Shown here: piece by piece, positions 26,401-40,500 of the stretch | Layout: each line of letters begins with the position of its first letter | Numbering within the stretch: the stretch's first letter is position 1 | Source of the DNA: Pyxicephalus adspersus | Taxonomy: Eukaryota > Chordata > Amphibia > Anura > Pyxicephalidae | Direction: 5' to 3' | Assembly (NCBI RefSeq): GCF_032062135.1 | Contig: NC_092859.1 | Location: 107,200,393 to 107,264,392, forward strand | Length of the DNA: 64,000 nucleotides | Program-made: the position numbers and the translations under genes | The notes under the pieces: generated by a model | Told to the model about the DNA's origin: nothing | Database searches by the model: none | Seen by the model: the letters and a program-made list of their open reading frames with translations, nothing else

Positions 26401-28515
26401 CACTTTCATCAGTGAAGCTGGGTGATCCAGCAAACCTGGAATGGATCTGGCCCAGGACTGAAAACATTTGCTAACAAATAGCAAATTACTTTTAGAAAAC
26501 CCATTTCAGGTTTTCTGGATCACCCAGTTTCACTGATGAAATTGTATCCTCTCCAGCCTTGGAGAGCTTTATTAGATCGGGGTCTTTGTGTCCAGAAAAT
26601 CTTCTGCCTTACCTGCTAATTTTTTTTTTCAGATTAAGCAGCACCTGTGCAGGGGTTAAGCGGGGCTGGCCAAATAAGACAACCAAAGATGCCAAACCCA
26701 GAAGAAGAACAAGCAAATGTGTCAGCAACAAGGGAGATTACAGACCCTCAATCGCTGGGGTGGAAGGTGGGGGGGTGCTTTGGCCAGGTACTTCACCATT
26801 TGATGCTGCTATTTCTGCCCACGCACTAAAATGCAGCCTTTAGTTATTTAGTCTCTTACACACCAGTTACACTTACACTCACAAGCCAGTAGAACACTAC
26901 AGGGCTATAGTATATATAAATCAAAACATGTATTGCAAAAAATAATTTTTACCAAATGTCAAATGCCAGTTTTACCATAAACTATACAAGCTTCTAGGCA
27001 TTTTAAGTAAATTGGAGATATGTCTGCTATTAACGTAACATTAACATATTCCAGGAAAAGCCTTCATGTAGCACCTCTGTAATTTTGTTTTATTTGCTTT
27101 TGGTGTCTTGACTTTTTCTGGCTTTGTGGAAAACCCTACAGCCTGTCTTTCCACTGTTCAATAGCGCATCTCTAGTGGCCAGTAAGGGAATTCTGAATGA
27201 ACAGGGTAAGACAGCTGGAGGAGCCTAGACATGAATTATGGAAAGTCAGGCCCAATAACAAAAAAAATAAATTAGACAGGGTACAAATATTTTTTTTTGC
27301 CAGTAAACATAAAGATTTTTGTGTAATTTGCACTCAAGAATTTTACATAGGAGTTTAAGTTTCAAATGCAGTACAGGTAGAAATGCCAACATTGACAGAT
27401 TTTCATCACCCACAAGCACCTTCTTCTACAATCACTCCTGTAAAATGGACTATTGTACCAAAAAATATACAGGAAAATCCACTAGTAAGGATAAATGTCA
27501 ACTTTGCTAAACAGTTAGTCTGGCCCTGCATACACATTAATCAGTCTGATTCTAGATTGTCAGAAATATGACCATTGACAGCGATGCTTGTAAAATAGGA
27601 CATGGAAATCTAAAATAGATCTGCACAGAACAACTGATAAATGTGAATCAAATAGAACATTAGTCATTGAAAGCCTGTTTAATGTATTATTCAAGGCATG
27701 TATTGATTTGTTTATAATAATAAGCACACAAGTAAGATAAAATGTAAAGGAAGTGACAAAAAATTACCATTTTTTACCATACATACAGATAGAACTTACT
27801 TAAATCCAGGAATATGCAGGTTTAGCAGAAGATAGTCATTATCTGACCCACCAACTCCACTCTGAACATGATCCCCAGCAACTTCCCAGCCTACAAAATA
27901 AAGCTCAATAATAATTGCTGCACCAGATAATAAATATAGGTCAATGACACAACTACAGCTATTTCTGCAAAACTCAAGCTTCATTACTGGAAATATAAAG
28001 GACACTAGGGATCAGTCACATGAAATGTTTTTGTGCCATTTGCTACTTAATTGAATAATTTCCCGAACTTTTCAATAAAACAGTATTAAACAATGAGTAT
28101 ATTGACAATGTAAGTGCATTCAATGTAAGTGTTGAGCATGCTATTACATCACAAAACACTTCTTTGTGTGTGTTTATTTATTTTCTTTTCCTTATTTCTT
28201 TTTTGTTACTTTTCATTACATATATTGTAAGTTTTATATATGACAATATCGGATCTCATTTTTAGGAAAACAATCCTGGAGTTCTATTGTAATTTTAATA
28301 AGTCATTACACAAATGGATTCATATATAGGTAAAGCTTTCTATTTAAGATAAATAAAACTCCTTAGAAGAATTTTACTGATATTACAAAACATAGTAACC
28401 CGAATTTCCAGCAGGGGGAGACATTCTACTAAAAATCCAGCAAAGACACAAATACTGTGGCCTACAAATGTTTTTTAGTTTGACTTAAAAGTTCTGCACA
28501 ATTAATGGCCAAATG

Positions 28516-28564
<49 letters not shown>

Positions 28565-31500
28565 TTANNNNNNNNNNNNATATGAATGCAACAATTGGTG
28601 GATATCAGCGGTGACTTACCATTCATTCCATCACACTTGGAATTTCCAACATTAAAGCAGGAGGTCTTCATATTAGTAGGGAGGATGTTCCACCACTTGT
28701 ACTCAAAGCCTAGGACTGGCTCTGTACCAGCAGCACACTTCTTACACTCTAAAGGTAAAATTTATGGTTTAAGTTTGCTTCTAAGCTTTAAAAGTATTTT
28801 ATTTGTATAATTATTTTTATTCATAAAAAATACAACAAATACAACAATAATGTCATGTCTTTACTAATCCTAAAAAAAAAAACGAAATTTGATTTTCTAG
28901 TATTACAGAAGATGTGGGGGCTCTCTGTTCTACACCTTACACCATTGTAGTAAAGAGGAGAGGCAGGAATCTTGCTTAATTCTAGCTTAAAATTATATTT
29001 TAGCAACCCTTCACTACAACGTCAGGTTTGATTAGTTCTGCAAGCTGACATTATGGGTCCTAATGACCAGGAAGCAAAGTAAATTCAGGTAGGGGAGGAT
29101 GTGTTACTCCAAGGATCAAAAACACATCTCCAATGACTGTCTTACCTTGCATTCCATCTGAGTAGGTCCCAAAAGGACAAGGAGAACACGGAGATGTTCC
29201 ATTAGAGTAAAATCCTGGATTACACGGTGGACAGGCCTCTTTTTTTCCAGATGCTAGAAGCTGGATTGCATTAGGCAGGTCCTCTCTGCAAATTTTTGGT
29301 TCTATCCACTTATACATGATTTGTGTCTAATCAAAAGTATGAAACAAACAACAAAATTATTATTGTTATCTGTAATGCTTAGTTATTTACAATGTACAAA
29401 TCATTAAATAAACAGCACTGTGTTCATTGTCAGTTCTGATAACACAGCAGCTAACAAATATTATCCAAATGAAAAAAATATTCCTCAAATTCCACTAAAT
29501 ATTTTTAGTTCACAGATCAAGATCAGTTACAATTCAATTAAAACATATGTAATCTTAATTGCTTGGATATATTCTTATAAATGTATTTTGGATAACTTTG
29601 CCAGGTTTTATTTTTTTATTTTCAGATTGTATACAATGCTATGGCCCTCCAAGGCTGGAGAGAATACACTTTCATCAGTGAAGCTGGGTAACTCAGCAAA
29701 CCTGGAATGGATTTCCTAAAAGTCATTAGCTGTTTGCTAGCAAATGTTTTTAAACCTGGACCACATCCATTTCAGGTTTTCTGTATCACCCAGCTTCACT
29801 GCTGAAAATGTATTCTCTCCAGCCTTGGAGAACTTTAATAAATTAGGGCCTCTGTGTCTGTCCATAGTCAGCATTCATAAGGTTAGCATTTTATCTTACC
29901 TTTCCCTCACTGTCACAGGGTGTGTGAATCTGGAATAAATCTTTGTTTGAGCAAGGAGGACGATCTATACACTTGCTGGATCCTTCATCTAAAGAAGAAG
30001 CATGCACAAAGACAGCTTTGAATAATATGTTTATTAGATGTTCCAATAGTGTAAGCCAATTGTAATGCATATAAAATATTACACTTTTAAGTTTTAATTC
30101 TTGGTGAGATAATCTATTAAATACTACATTTCTCCACTGCCAACAATTGCACTGATGTACTTCTCACTAACTGCCATAACTTAACCATACTTTTATCTGA
30201 CCACCATCGCACCAACACACTTTAATTGTCCATTGACTGCCACCCCATGCTCATACATCTCCAGCAACTCAAGCATTTCTTAAATAATAGCCAGTGCAGC
30301 AGTGCATTTCCCCATTTACTGCCACTGCACCAGTGTATTTCTTCACTGATTACCACTTTACCCATCCTTATATCTACTGGCCAGAACTGTACACCATTGT
30401 GGCAGAAACATGCCTTTTCAAGACAGATATGAAACTAAAAAAGCAATACATTGATATAAACACCACTGACTGTTGTTTCCTTGAATTTATATTTCCAATG
30501 TCTACAATATGACATTATTACCTGAATATTGTGTATCTGGATTGCACTTAACACACTCCTTAGCTCCTTTGTCAGAAAATGTGTTCCTGGGACACAGATT
30601 GCAGAAGGAGGATCCAGGTTTATCACTATAGGTGCCGGGTTTACAGGGAAAGCATTCTGATGTGTAGGCAACACCTGTAAGGATTATTAGAGCTGAATTT
30701 AGTAACATCAATGGAAAATACACAACAAGCAATCAGGTTCACCTAAAGCTGTTCATTTCATGAAGACTTGGGGCTACATACCCCATGATGTTCAACAGAT
30801 AGATGTACTTAAGGAAGACTGCTTTTAAGGAAGTTTGGCTCTAATGTCAATGGCTGGTGCTAGTTTACCTTATTAAACGGTCTCTTTACACAATAAATGG
30901 AACACATGCACACAGCTACATACAAAGAAATCATATACCAATAAAAACTTCACAACAGCATCATGATCAAAATCTCTTTGTGTCATTTTCAAAAGGATTT
31001 ATTTATTGTAAGGCCCTAGGACTAAACTGTTCTTCGCATTGTGACTATCATGCTGTTGTGACATTTGTCCTTGAATTCTTCATACTTGGATGTTCATGCA
31101 CCATCTGCTGATTGTGTATGGAGACATTTTAGATGTATTTATAAATAAGTATAAATACATTAGCACTGTATTGTAGGACACTTTACAAAGCAGAATGTTT
31201 TATCATTTGAGTATGTATATACAGACTTTTGAGATCTCTTTTACCTTCTATTGTAATGTTCTTTATCAACACCGGCTTTACCACTTTTGACCCCAGAAGA
31301 ATGCCTGTAGTTCTCCAATAGAGAATGTTTGTTCCAGATTTTAGAGGTACCTGAAATAAGAAAAAAATAATTCCCAAAGTTAGTTCTTTCCCCAAGAATC
31401 CCAAAAATGTTCACAGTTGTGCCCTATGTGATTTATTGCCCTTCACACAGTGAAGAGACCAATTAATTTTTCAGAATAGAATTTCCCCTATAAATCTATG

Positions 31501-34500
31501 CATTATTTTTGAGTGCTTGTAATGCCTAGTAATGGGCTTTTACAATATCAGCATTTTGGAAGTGGTCACATCTCCAAAACTCCCAATTATATGTTTTCTG
31601 GAGGGACTGTCTGTCTTTTGTAACCAAATACCACTGTCTCACATACCTACATATCCTATACACCAGTTCTGGTGTAGAGATCCGTATGTATAAATATACT
31701 ATAGAAGTGCCAAAGATGTTTGCATTGCATTTAATTTTTCATCCATCCTTTAGAGTATTGCCTTTATTATCCAGAAACACCTAGATATATTTATATATAA
31801 TTTAAATACATAATAAATATAAAAAAGTAAAAAAAAAAAATCTAATATTTATGGCTGTTGTCCTCTGATGGAATGTTACAGGGTATATGCATTGCCTTAA
31901 TATTCTGTTTCCCTTTTTCCCATCTTAGAGGGTCCATGCATCTACATATACTGAATTGTTCATGACCAGCCTAAATCACATTCAAAGCATTATTTTTTAC
32001 AAAGAAATCTGATAAAAGTAGATCAAAGATAAATCGGGCATTAGCAGTCCACACAAAAATAGGTCACAAACATGTTTTTAAATGCTCCAAAAATTTACAT
32101 TATGAAAGGTTTTGAATAATATGGAATTACCTACTTACATATGATCTCTAACTACATCATCAATGCTTTTTTGCATTTAGGATTTTTAATGAATGTGCAT
32201 TGCTATGTTGTTGCTTTATTTGCCCATGTTTGTTTTTTAAGCATGTCCTAAATGGTGACAGGTAGGCTTCAGAAGTAAAACTTGAGATACAAGAACCTAT
32301 GTTGTAATTAAGTATCTGTATAAAGGGGACTAAAGGAAGAATATTGGATATTTTTTCTAACTGTATGTATATAAATACGTTTTAGTTTAGAAAAAATTAT
32401 GTAGGGGTTAAAACTGTTGGCAGTTAATTTTGCTGTCCTGTTGTGGAGTTTTCTTTCACCTACTGTTTTAGTGGCAACTGTAAAATTTACATTTATCAAT
32501 ACTATCTTTTTTTGTGAGAAATGCTACCAGGACAGAGAGGATAAATACGCTATAGCAATTTAGTCAGGCTGTTACATAAGAAAAACCTACCCTTTTACCC
32601 TTTCCAAAACCAAAAAAACATGGCGGTCATTGCTGAACTCATAACTAGCAGTGGTATTGACCTTCTTATTTTAAAGTCAGTGATCTAAGATGTACTTCTG
32701 ACCATCTTAGATCACTGACTTTAAAATAAGAAGGTCAATACCACAGCTAGTTATGAGTTCAGCAATATTAGTTTAAAGCTTGTTCGTTGGGCTGTGCAGG
32801 AATTCACATTGTTGTACAAATGTAGTCATTGTAGTTGTGTATAAAAACCCTTGAAAATGAAACGTTTGTTTATTTTACTTACCAAATTTAACTAGGGACC
32901 TAAATATTCTGCAAATGCAGTAATGAACATTTCACATAAAATATGAGATATATATAAGCAGTTGGAATTTAAAGAATGCTGAAAAAAAATCGTACCGAAT
33001 GATGCATCCATTCACCGTTATCAGACAGCTTCACCCACTTATCAGAGGAAGAACTTGTTTCCTGGCACTGGTCATTCTGAATCTAAAAAGCATAAACAAC
33101 CGCAAGTCAATAAAAGATAAAAGTCCAAGAAAAAGTGTACCTATAGATATTGCATGGTTATCCCATACACTACCAACTGTATGTAGGCAAGGGGTTTCCT
33201 CCCACATCCCAAAAACATATTGGTAGATTAACTGTCTCCTTTAACAGTTGGCCTTGGACTATGGTAGCAAAATGAGTCTATGTTAGGAACATTAGATTAT
33301 GAGTTCCTCTAGGAGGTAATTAGTGATATGTCTATGGACACTATAAAAAATGAGCAAGAGCTATATTATTTATAAAATTATACATGAACATGTTTGGGTG
33401 AACATCATGTTAGATGTTAAACACTGCAGCAGACATTTATAGCTAATCAATATTACAGGAAAAGACTAATAATTGATTTTGATACTTCAGCCAATAGCTG
33501 ATTTATTCCTACATGGAAAAAGGTAGCTGGAGGATGAATACAGTAGACCTTGACCTAAAATTGTCTGTATGAATGCTTTGATGCTACTTACTGAAAAAAA
33601 AAAAAATACAAAGCTCAAACAACAAATGTAACCATTCCTGCTCATTGCTTGTAAACTCTCTACTTATTGCCTTAATTAGGCACATATATATGTCCAAAGC
33701 AAATAAAATGCAAATAATATTCTGTATTAGATTACAGTACGTTGGAAAATGTTTATTTTAATCAATCTGGTAAATATATGTTAGATGGAATGTCATATTC
33801 CCTGTTTTATAAATCGATCCCCTTGTATTCTGTCTTTTCTGTGTCTTTTCTGTTATCAGTAAGGCCTATTCTCAGTTCTCTCTATACAAAACATGCCTTC
33901 CTATAGTATGGGAATTATGGGCCTGATTTATTAAAGTTCTCCAAGGCTGGAAAGGATACACTTCCATTAGTACCTGGAGGATGAAAAATACAGTGGACCT
34001 TGACCCTAAAATGTATAGATGCTTTGATGCTACTTACTGAAAACAAATTACAGAGCTCAAACAACAAATGTAACCATTCTTGTTCATTGTTCATAAACTC
34101 TTTGCTAATTGCCCTAATTAGCCATATTTATATAAACATGCAATACTATATATCCAAAGTGATAAGAAACAGGGGAGATGATGTATACATGTGGTCAGAA
34201 ATAAACAATATACTAAACACATTAAATAAAAAACAAATCTTACAAAGAATTCAAAAAAGATATTGTTGTCAAGGTACTGATAATCAAATGACACTGATCC
34301 GGCTTTCTTCAGATGCACAGCATAGATGAGGGAAACGGTACAGTCATCCCGATTGGATTCTATGTAGTTTCCTTTAGGAATCCATGATGAGCTGAGAAGA
34401 CATGATAATAAAATTATAAATTTTATTTTATTTTCATGGTAAGGCAATGGTACAAATTAAAATTGCAAGTCTATACTTATTCACAAATTGTGAAGTTATT

Positions 34501-37500
34501 GCTTTAATGGCACATACATCCCAAAATGGAGAAAGATTCCACAAATCATCTAGAGGTACCCACAAGAATTAGGCAGGTAATGCTTTCAATCATTCAGCTC
34601 CATGACCATCCTTCACAAACAATCTTTGTACAGACATAAAAGTTGACATCAGGTTCAAGGGGAACACTACTGATGATGGCCTGTGGCAAAGTAATAATTA
34701 TCATGATCGAATCTGCCCATGGACATTAGGCATTGGATGTGTTTATACCTTCCCTAATGACTATAGGCACCTCAGGCCACACAATGACATGAGATAATTA
34801 TTGATCAATGGTAATCTGATTTTGGTTGTGGACAGCATGGTAACATTTACAAATAAAAGTCTTCTGCCTGTCCTCTCAGGTCTATAGACAGATTTAAATA
34901 ACTGTTCTCAGCTTTCAGGGTCTAGGAGGCCATATGTGATCATTTGATTTTAGCTGAGCAGAAAATAATTCTAGTTGAAATATGAAGGTGATGACTTGGT
35001 TTATCAGAAAATGGATGAGAGGAGTGAGTCACCATTCAGAGAAACAAACAGCTGACTACATATTCCAGAAATGTAGAGCAATAAATAAGCACAGCAGTCT
35101 GAATGCTCAAAATTACGGCAGTGTGCTTCCACTGTGTGCTAAGCACAGCAAATTTTTGATTAAAATGCCCTTTTTTAATAAGGTAAACACATACTTATCA
35201 CAGCTGTCAGGTTTGCTTCCAGAGAAGTCAGCAGTCGTCTCCATAAATGTAGCCACATTGGAAAATCCTGATGGCATCTCATCCCATTCATCAAATTTAA
35301 TTCCAGTTCCAAGGGAGTATTTTCCTGCGGCACATTCAGTGCATGCCTGAGTCTTAATGTCCAAGAATTGCCCCGAATCACATGAAAATGCTGCAATACA
35401 AAAATACCATAAATAGCTGGTCAATGATGAGTTATGATCAAAAACAAGAAACATTTAAATGTCCTAGATTGTAAGCTCTTCTGGGCAGGGTTCCCTCCTC
35501 CTCCTGTGTCACCGTCTGTATCTGTCTGTCATTTGCAACCCTGTTTAATATACAGCGCTGCATAATATGTAAGGGCTATATAAATACTGTTTAATATTAT
35601 TATTATTATTATTAATAATAATAATAATAATAAATGTAACCTAGCTTGAAGGATCATCATCATCAAGCCAGAAGCGTTGTTTAGTCTTCCCAATCAGGAT
35701 TTGATGCCATAGCAGGAACATTCAACTTGGATGTAACAGAGTGCTAAATAGGTAGGATAAGTCTAAAGGAAATAAAATGCAATTAATATTCTGTATTAGA
35801 TTACAGTATATTGCAAAATGTTCATTTTAATTTATCTGGAAAATATATGTTAGAGAGAATATCATATTCCCTGTTTTATAAAGACATCCCTTTATGTTCT
35901 CTGTCTTTTCTGCATTGATCAGTTAAGCCTATTCCCAGTTCTCTCTATGGACTACAGAACATGCCTTCCTATGTTATGGAAACAATGAGAGAAGGAGGAT
36001 TTCTGTGGTCCTAGAATGCTTTCTGGTATAGAGTGACAATGCTGCATTTCCCTGGATACAGTACACTTCAATGTGTACACTTAGTGAATGTTGTCACACT
36101 AGTACGGAAGTGTTTTAATGGCAGAATTAAAATAAATTAAAAAAAAAAAGCCTACTGGAAAATAAAACAAATGCAGCCTCTACATCTACAGACTGCTAAT
36201 CTGTAATATGTTAACTTTTAATTCTTGGGTTAGATATTCCTCATGGTTTCTCAGAAGACTGTTAGCATTTTAATTGGACTTACAATGTGAGAATAAAACT
36301 GCAACTGAGTGTCTCTGTCATAAAACGGACTATTTAAAAAGCTAACTTTGAAAAAGCCTCTGTGAATCCTTCGTAGATGTGTATTATATTTTGCATGTGT
36401 ATGTTTGTCAAGCACAGAGGGTCATGAACTAGCAGGTATATGAAAGTCCATGTATAGGGCTTGGAATAGCGATTTGAATGTTAAATACCATAAACTGCCA
36501 TTTTCTTTCTGTGACAGCCTTGCATACTGTACCTTAATTCTCCACATGCTAGTAATCTGGGAACACTATTTTTATTCTAATTTTTAAGTAACGTTTATGC
36601 ATACAGTTGTAAGCCTTTCAGAACAGAAGCTAAAATGGAGCATTATGTGGCTGTTCAATGTTCATGTCAAAACCACACTGAATTAGTACAATGCATCACA
36701 ATATGAATAGGCATCTACACACATATATGAAGGCCTACTATATCCATTATTCCTGTTCTTGCTTTTTCAAATCAGTCCTAGTATGTCTGTATGTCTCATG
36801 TACGATAAAGCATATAAATCATACTTAGTGTGCTTGGCAAAATGAAATACTAATAATGTTACATGCTCATAATAAAGCTTTGACAACATTTAGGTTCTTC
36901 ATGTTTCTAGCTAGCTGCAAGTTTTCAGTTTCTAAAAAAATGACAACAGCAATAAGGCTGGCACACTTCCTTTCATCCGGTTTTTATGCATGAACACATT
37001 TTTTACAATGCTATAAACTAAAATGTACAAGGGAGGGACAAAGCAAAGTCCAGTATGGTAATCGGTTCCAAGATGTTATCTTGAGGTGAATTCCTTTAGA
37101 CCAGAAATTGTGTAAATGTAAATGTATGTATGTTCTTTAGAACTTTTATACATACTCAGCTTCCTGTGAATGACAGGGGCTTTGTTTGCCTGGAACTGTG
37201 CCTACAGAATACAAAGTAATCATGTTGTTGCCAGAACAAATCTTACATGATAAATGAAGGCAAGTATGTGTATACCAAACTGAATTTATATTTTTAATAT
37301 TTTTTGATATACTACTGCAAGGCCACAAACGTATATATATTTCTAACAAGTATCCAAGGCTACCATCCATGTGTAGCTTTACTCTCTGAATCAGTGTTTC
37401 CCAAGCAGGGTTCCTCCGGTGGGTACTAGCAATGTGTGCCTATCAGTCAGTTTAATTGATACCAGTGATGTTTTTGGCTGTCTATAAAGGTGGAGTTTCC

Positions 37501-40500
37501 CCCCTGGCCAGCAATGTTAGAGGGATTCTTCCTTTGGACCACCACACATGTACTGTGAGCTGTGGATATAGTAATTATAGTAGGGGTTTCCTTAAAAAAA
37601 GGTTGAGAAACACTGATCTAAAGAGATACTGAGCTTGCACATGCTCTCATCCTAAACTATTATTTTTTTATTATTGCACAGTATTTATATAGCCCCATCA
37701 TATTATGCAGTGCTGAACAAAGTGCATAGTAATATCACTAGCTGTCCCCCAAAGGGGCTCACAATCTACTGTTCCTACAATTAATACAGTCTAAGGTCAA
37801 TTTTTGTGGGGTAGACAATTACCTGCATGTTTTTGGGGATGTGGGAGGAAGCTGGAGTACCCCACACAAACACAGGGAGAACCTGCAAACTCCATGCAGA
37901 TAGGGTCCTGGTTGAGATTTGAACCTGGGACCTAGGGCTGGAAAGGCCAGAGCCAAAGGCCAAAGGCCAACTTTGCATCCCTAAACCTTCAAACAACATA
38001 AAATGTAAAGAATACAAATACATCAATGGAAAATATATTATTGAACTGCTTAAGTCTTAATTTAAATTCTTAGGCGCAATTTTGTATAACAGCCAATCAG
38101 AAATGACTGTGCAGATATCAGATCATTACATAATACAGTTTATAAATGGATGCGCTAAGTAGCTGCAGATAGGAATAAGCAGTTCTAATCCCATAATTAG
38201 TCCATTACTAACCCTTTTAAAATATTACTTCAGTTTAAAATTGTTACAAGTACCAGTTTTTACAGATCAGATAAAAATTCACTATCTAGTAATCATAGAA
38301 TTAAACTAAATCTAGTAAAATGTTTCATGATAATTATATGCATTTCAAGATGGCTGATATAAATGACATCTGTTTATGAGATGGTGCTGGGATCAAGAGT
38401 AATCGCTGTGTCTGGAATGCAGAGAGAAAAATCCCTAAAGGAAGTGAATGAACATTATTTACTTACTTGGTGAAAAAAGCTTATCTCCAAGCAACCAGAT
38501 AACAATTACTTTTCATCATTCTTGTGTAAATTATTCTAATTAAGCCTAAACAAATGTGTGATTAGTTGCAATGCCTGCATTTGTTAGGTAATAATGTCCT
38601 ACAATACATGTGTTTATACTACTTGTTGCTTGTTGAAATTATTTTAATCACATGGATGAACTCAGGGCAATGGATAAAGATGATTTTGAAGCTTTTGTAT
38701 ATCACTAGACAATACAGCTAGACTTTTCCACATTTTTCAGCATCACTTTACAACAGAGTTTGTTTTATGTTTTTTTGCTATAGTTAGTTACAGGTTTATT
38801 TTATATCTGTGTTTCATGTTTGTTTGATAATGGTTTATTCTTTTATCCCCTCCCTTTCACACTTATCCCTGATATAATCCTTTAGCTATTTGTGATATAT
38901 TATTGTTACTACTATTATTAATTTTTCTATTCCTGATTGTTTAAATTCTTTTTATTATTGCCCTTTTATTTTTTATACATTTTGTATTTACCTATATTAT
39001 AAAGTATTTTTTATTTTATTTACATTTTGTAACTATTTTGTATTAGATTATTTATATAAACTTAATAAAGAAAGGTGACCATAGATAATGGATTGCAGCA
39101 TGTATTAGATGTCATTGTATTGACAATAAACAAGATCATGTAGTAACATTATCATGTAATGTAAACAAAACAAAGTTGTTACCAGAAATATAACAATATG
39201 TTCACTCTAAACCCATCAAACTACCCAAATATTGATAATATTTATAATCCTATTGTACCCATTATACATTATGGTATTCTTTGTGAACCAGTTACCTATA
39301 CACCGTTCCTAATATAGTGATCCCCCCATGTGCAAGGAACTATGTTCATTATGTTTTATACAAAAACTGGGCACCTCTGCATCTTTTCAGGGTTAAAATA
39401 GTTGTACCTTTGCCTATGAAAGTACCCAACCACTAACCAAGTGTAAAGTGTCTGGATATATCCCTATCAGCACAATAGGTGACCATCTAATGCCAGGCCT
39501 GCTTGGACAGAAGTAGTCCCCACCAGCTGACTATAAGGTTGTCTTATCCTAATAGCAGGTTTCTCATTCCCCTACAGATGTTGAATATATATTACTACAC
39601 AACTATGCTGAAATACAAGTGCTGGGTAACTAATATCTCAATGAAGCAGTAATAATATGCTGTGCTACAATTGGAGTGATCCCTCCTGTGGCTTTCTGTG
39701 CTTGCCTTTCCTCTTCAGTGCAAGAAGCAGTCTACTTAGACATTTGAAGCTGCTTGACCATGCAAGGCCAACCAGTTTAGCAGAATACCTAGTGTCAACA
39801 TGTGATTGATTATTCACCTTGATCACAGGCAACAGATTCCCCTATAGCCAGTTAAGTAGGCCCCAACAAAAAATAGTGAAATGAGCAAATAAATTACTTA
39901 ACAGCATGACATGATGAATCTAATCCACTATTTCTGCAACCACAGATTCTGAGCAAGAATATAGATCGGGAGGTTTGATGTCACTTGCTGCATGCTTGCT
40001 CCGAGTCTGTAAACCAAAGTATTGTTGGCAGACAACAAACATTTTCAATTCAGCAGTTGCTGCCAATGTATTTCTTTGACAATATGGCTAGGGTTATACT
40101 GTACTCTATGCTGACAATTAAATCCTAATATAGCTAAGAGATTTAACCATTTGCTGGAAATGTGTAGCACACTGTAATTATTGTAATTCTAATGAGATAA
40201 CTGAAAAATGGCTAATAAATTTCTATCTAACAAAGATATTTAATAACCCCTGTAGCTCTCAGCAAATTGCAAGCAAGCCTTGATCTGGAAGGGGAACCTA
40301 TTCACAGGAACTGGGCTGCAGTCTTCACATAGATCCGAATGAGGACTGCAGTCTGGTCATTACTGACACAATGCAATGCAAAGGGAATCAAACACTGTGC
40401 TAAGCTCCTTTTTATAGTGGGCTATTCAGTATAACTGAATTGTATTTTTCGAGTATTAGGGAAGAGTCAGAATAAATCAGGAAAACATGCTGAGTGCAGA

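Larger units (their letters stand above)
28749..31244 (-). other. Introns 9, 8, 7 and 6 of ELAPOR2
   Basis: Four short GT-AG introns (28749-29145, 29327-29899, 29989-30521, 30675-31244). Intron 8 carries foldback MITE copy f; nothing notable in the others. Confidence 0.6.
33083..34243 (-). other. Intron 4, containing duplicated segments A, B and A'
   Basis: Segment A (about 33522-33690) recurs as A' (about 33970-34150). Segment B (about 33692-33918) recurs as B' at 35766-35985 beyond exons 3 and 4. A fragment of the foldback MITE (33919-33968) lies between B and A'. Nothing coding apart from this. Confidence 0.75.

Noticed and set aside
26559..26843. 94-codon plus-strand frame in intron 11
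   Set aside because: Begins in a foldback MITE and runs into GC-rich repeat-like sequence; no protein similarity recognised.
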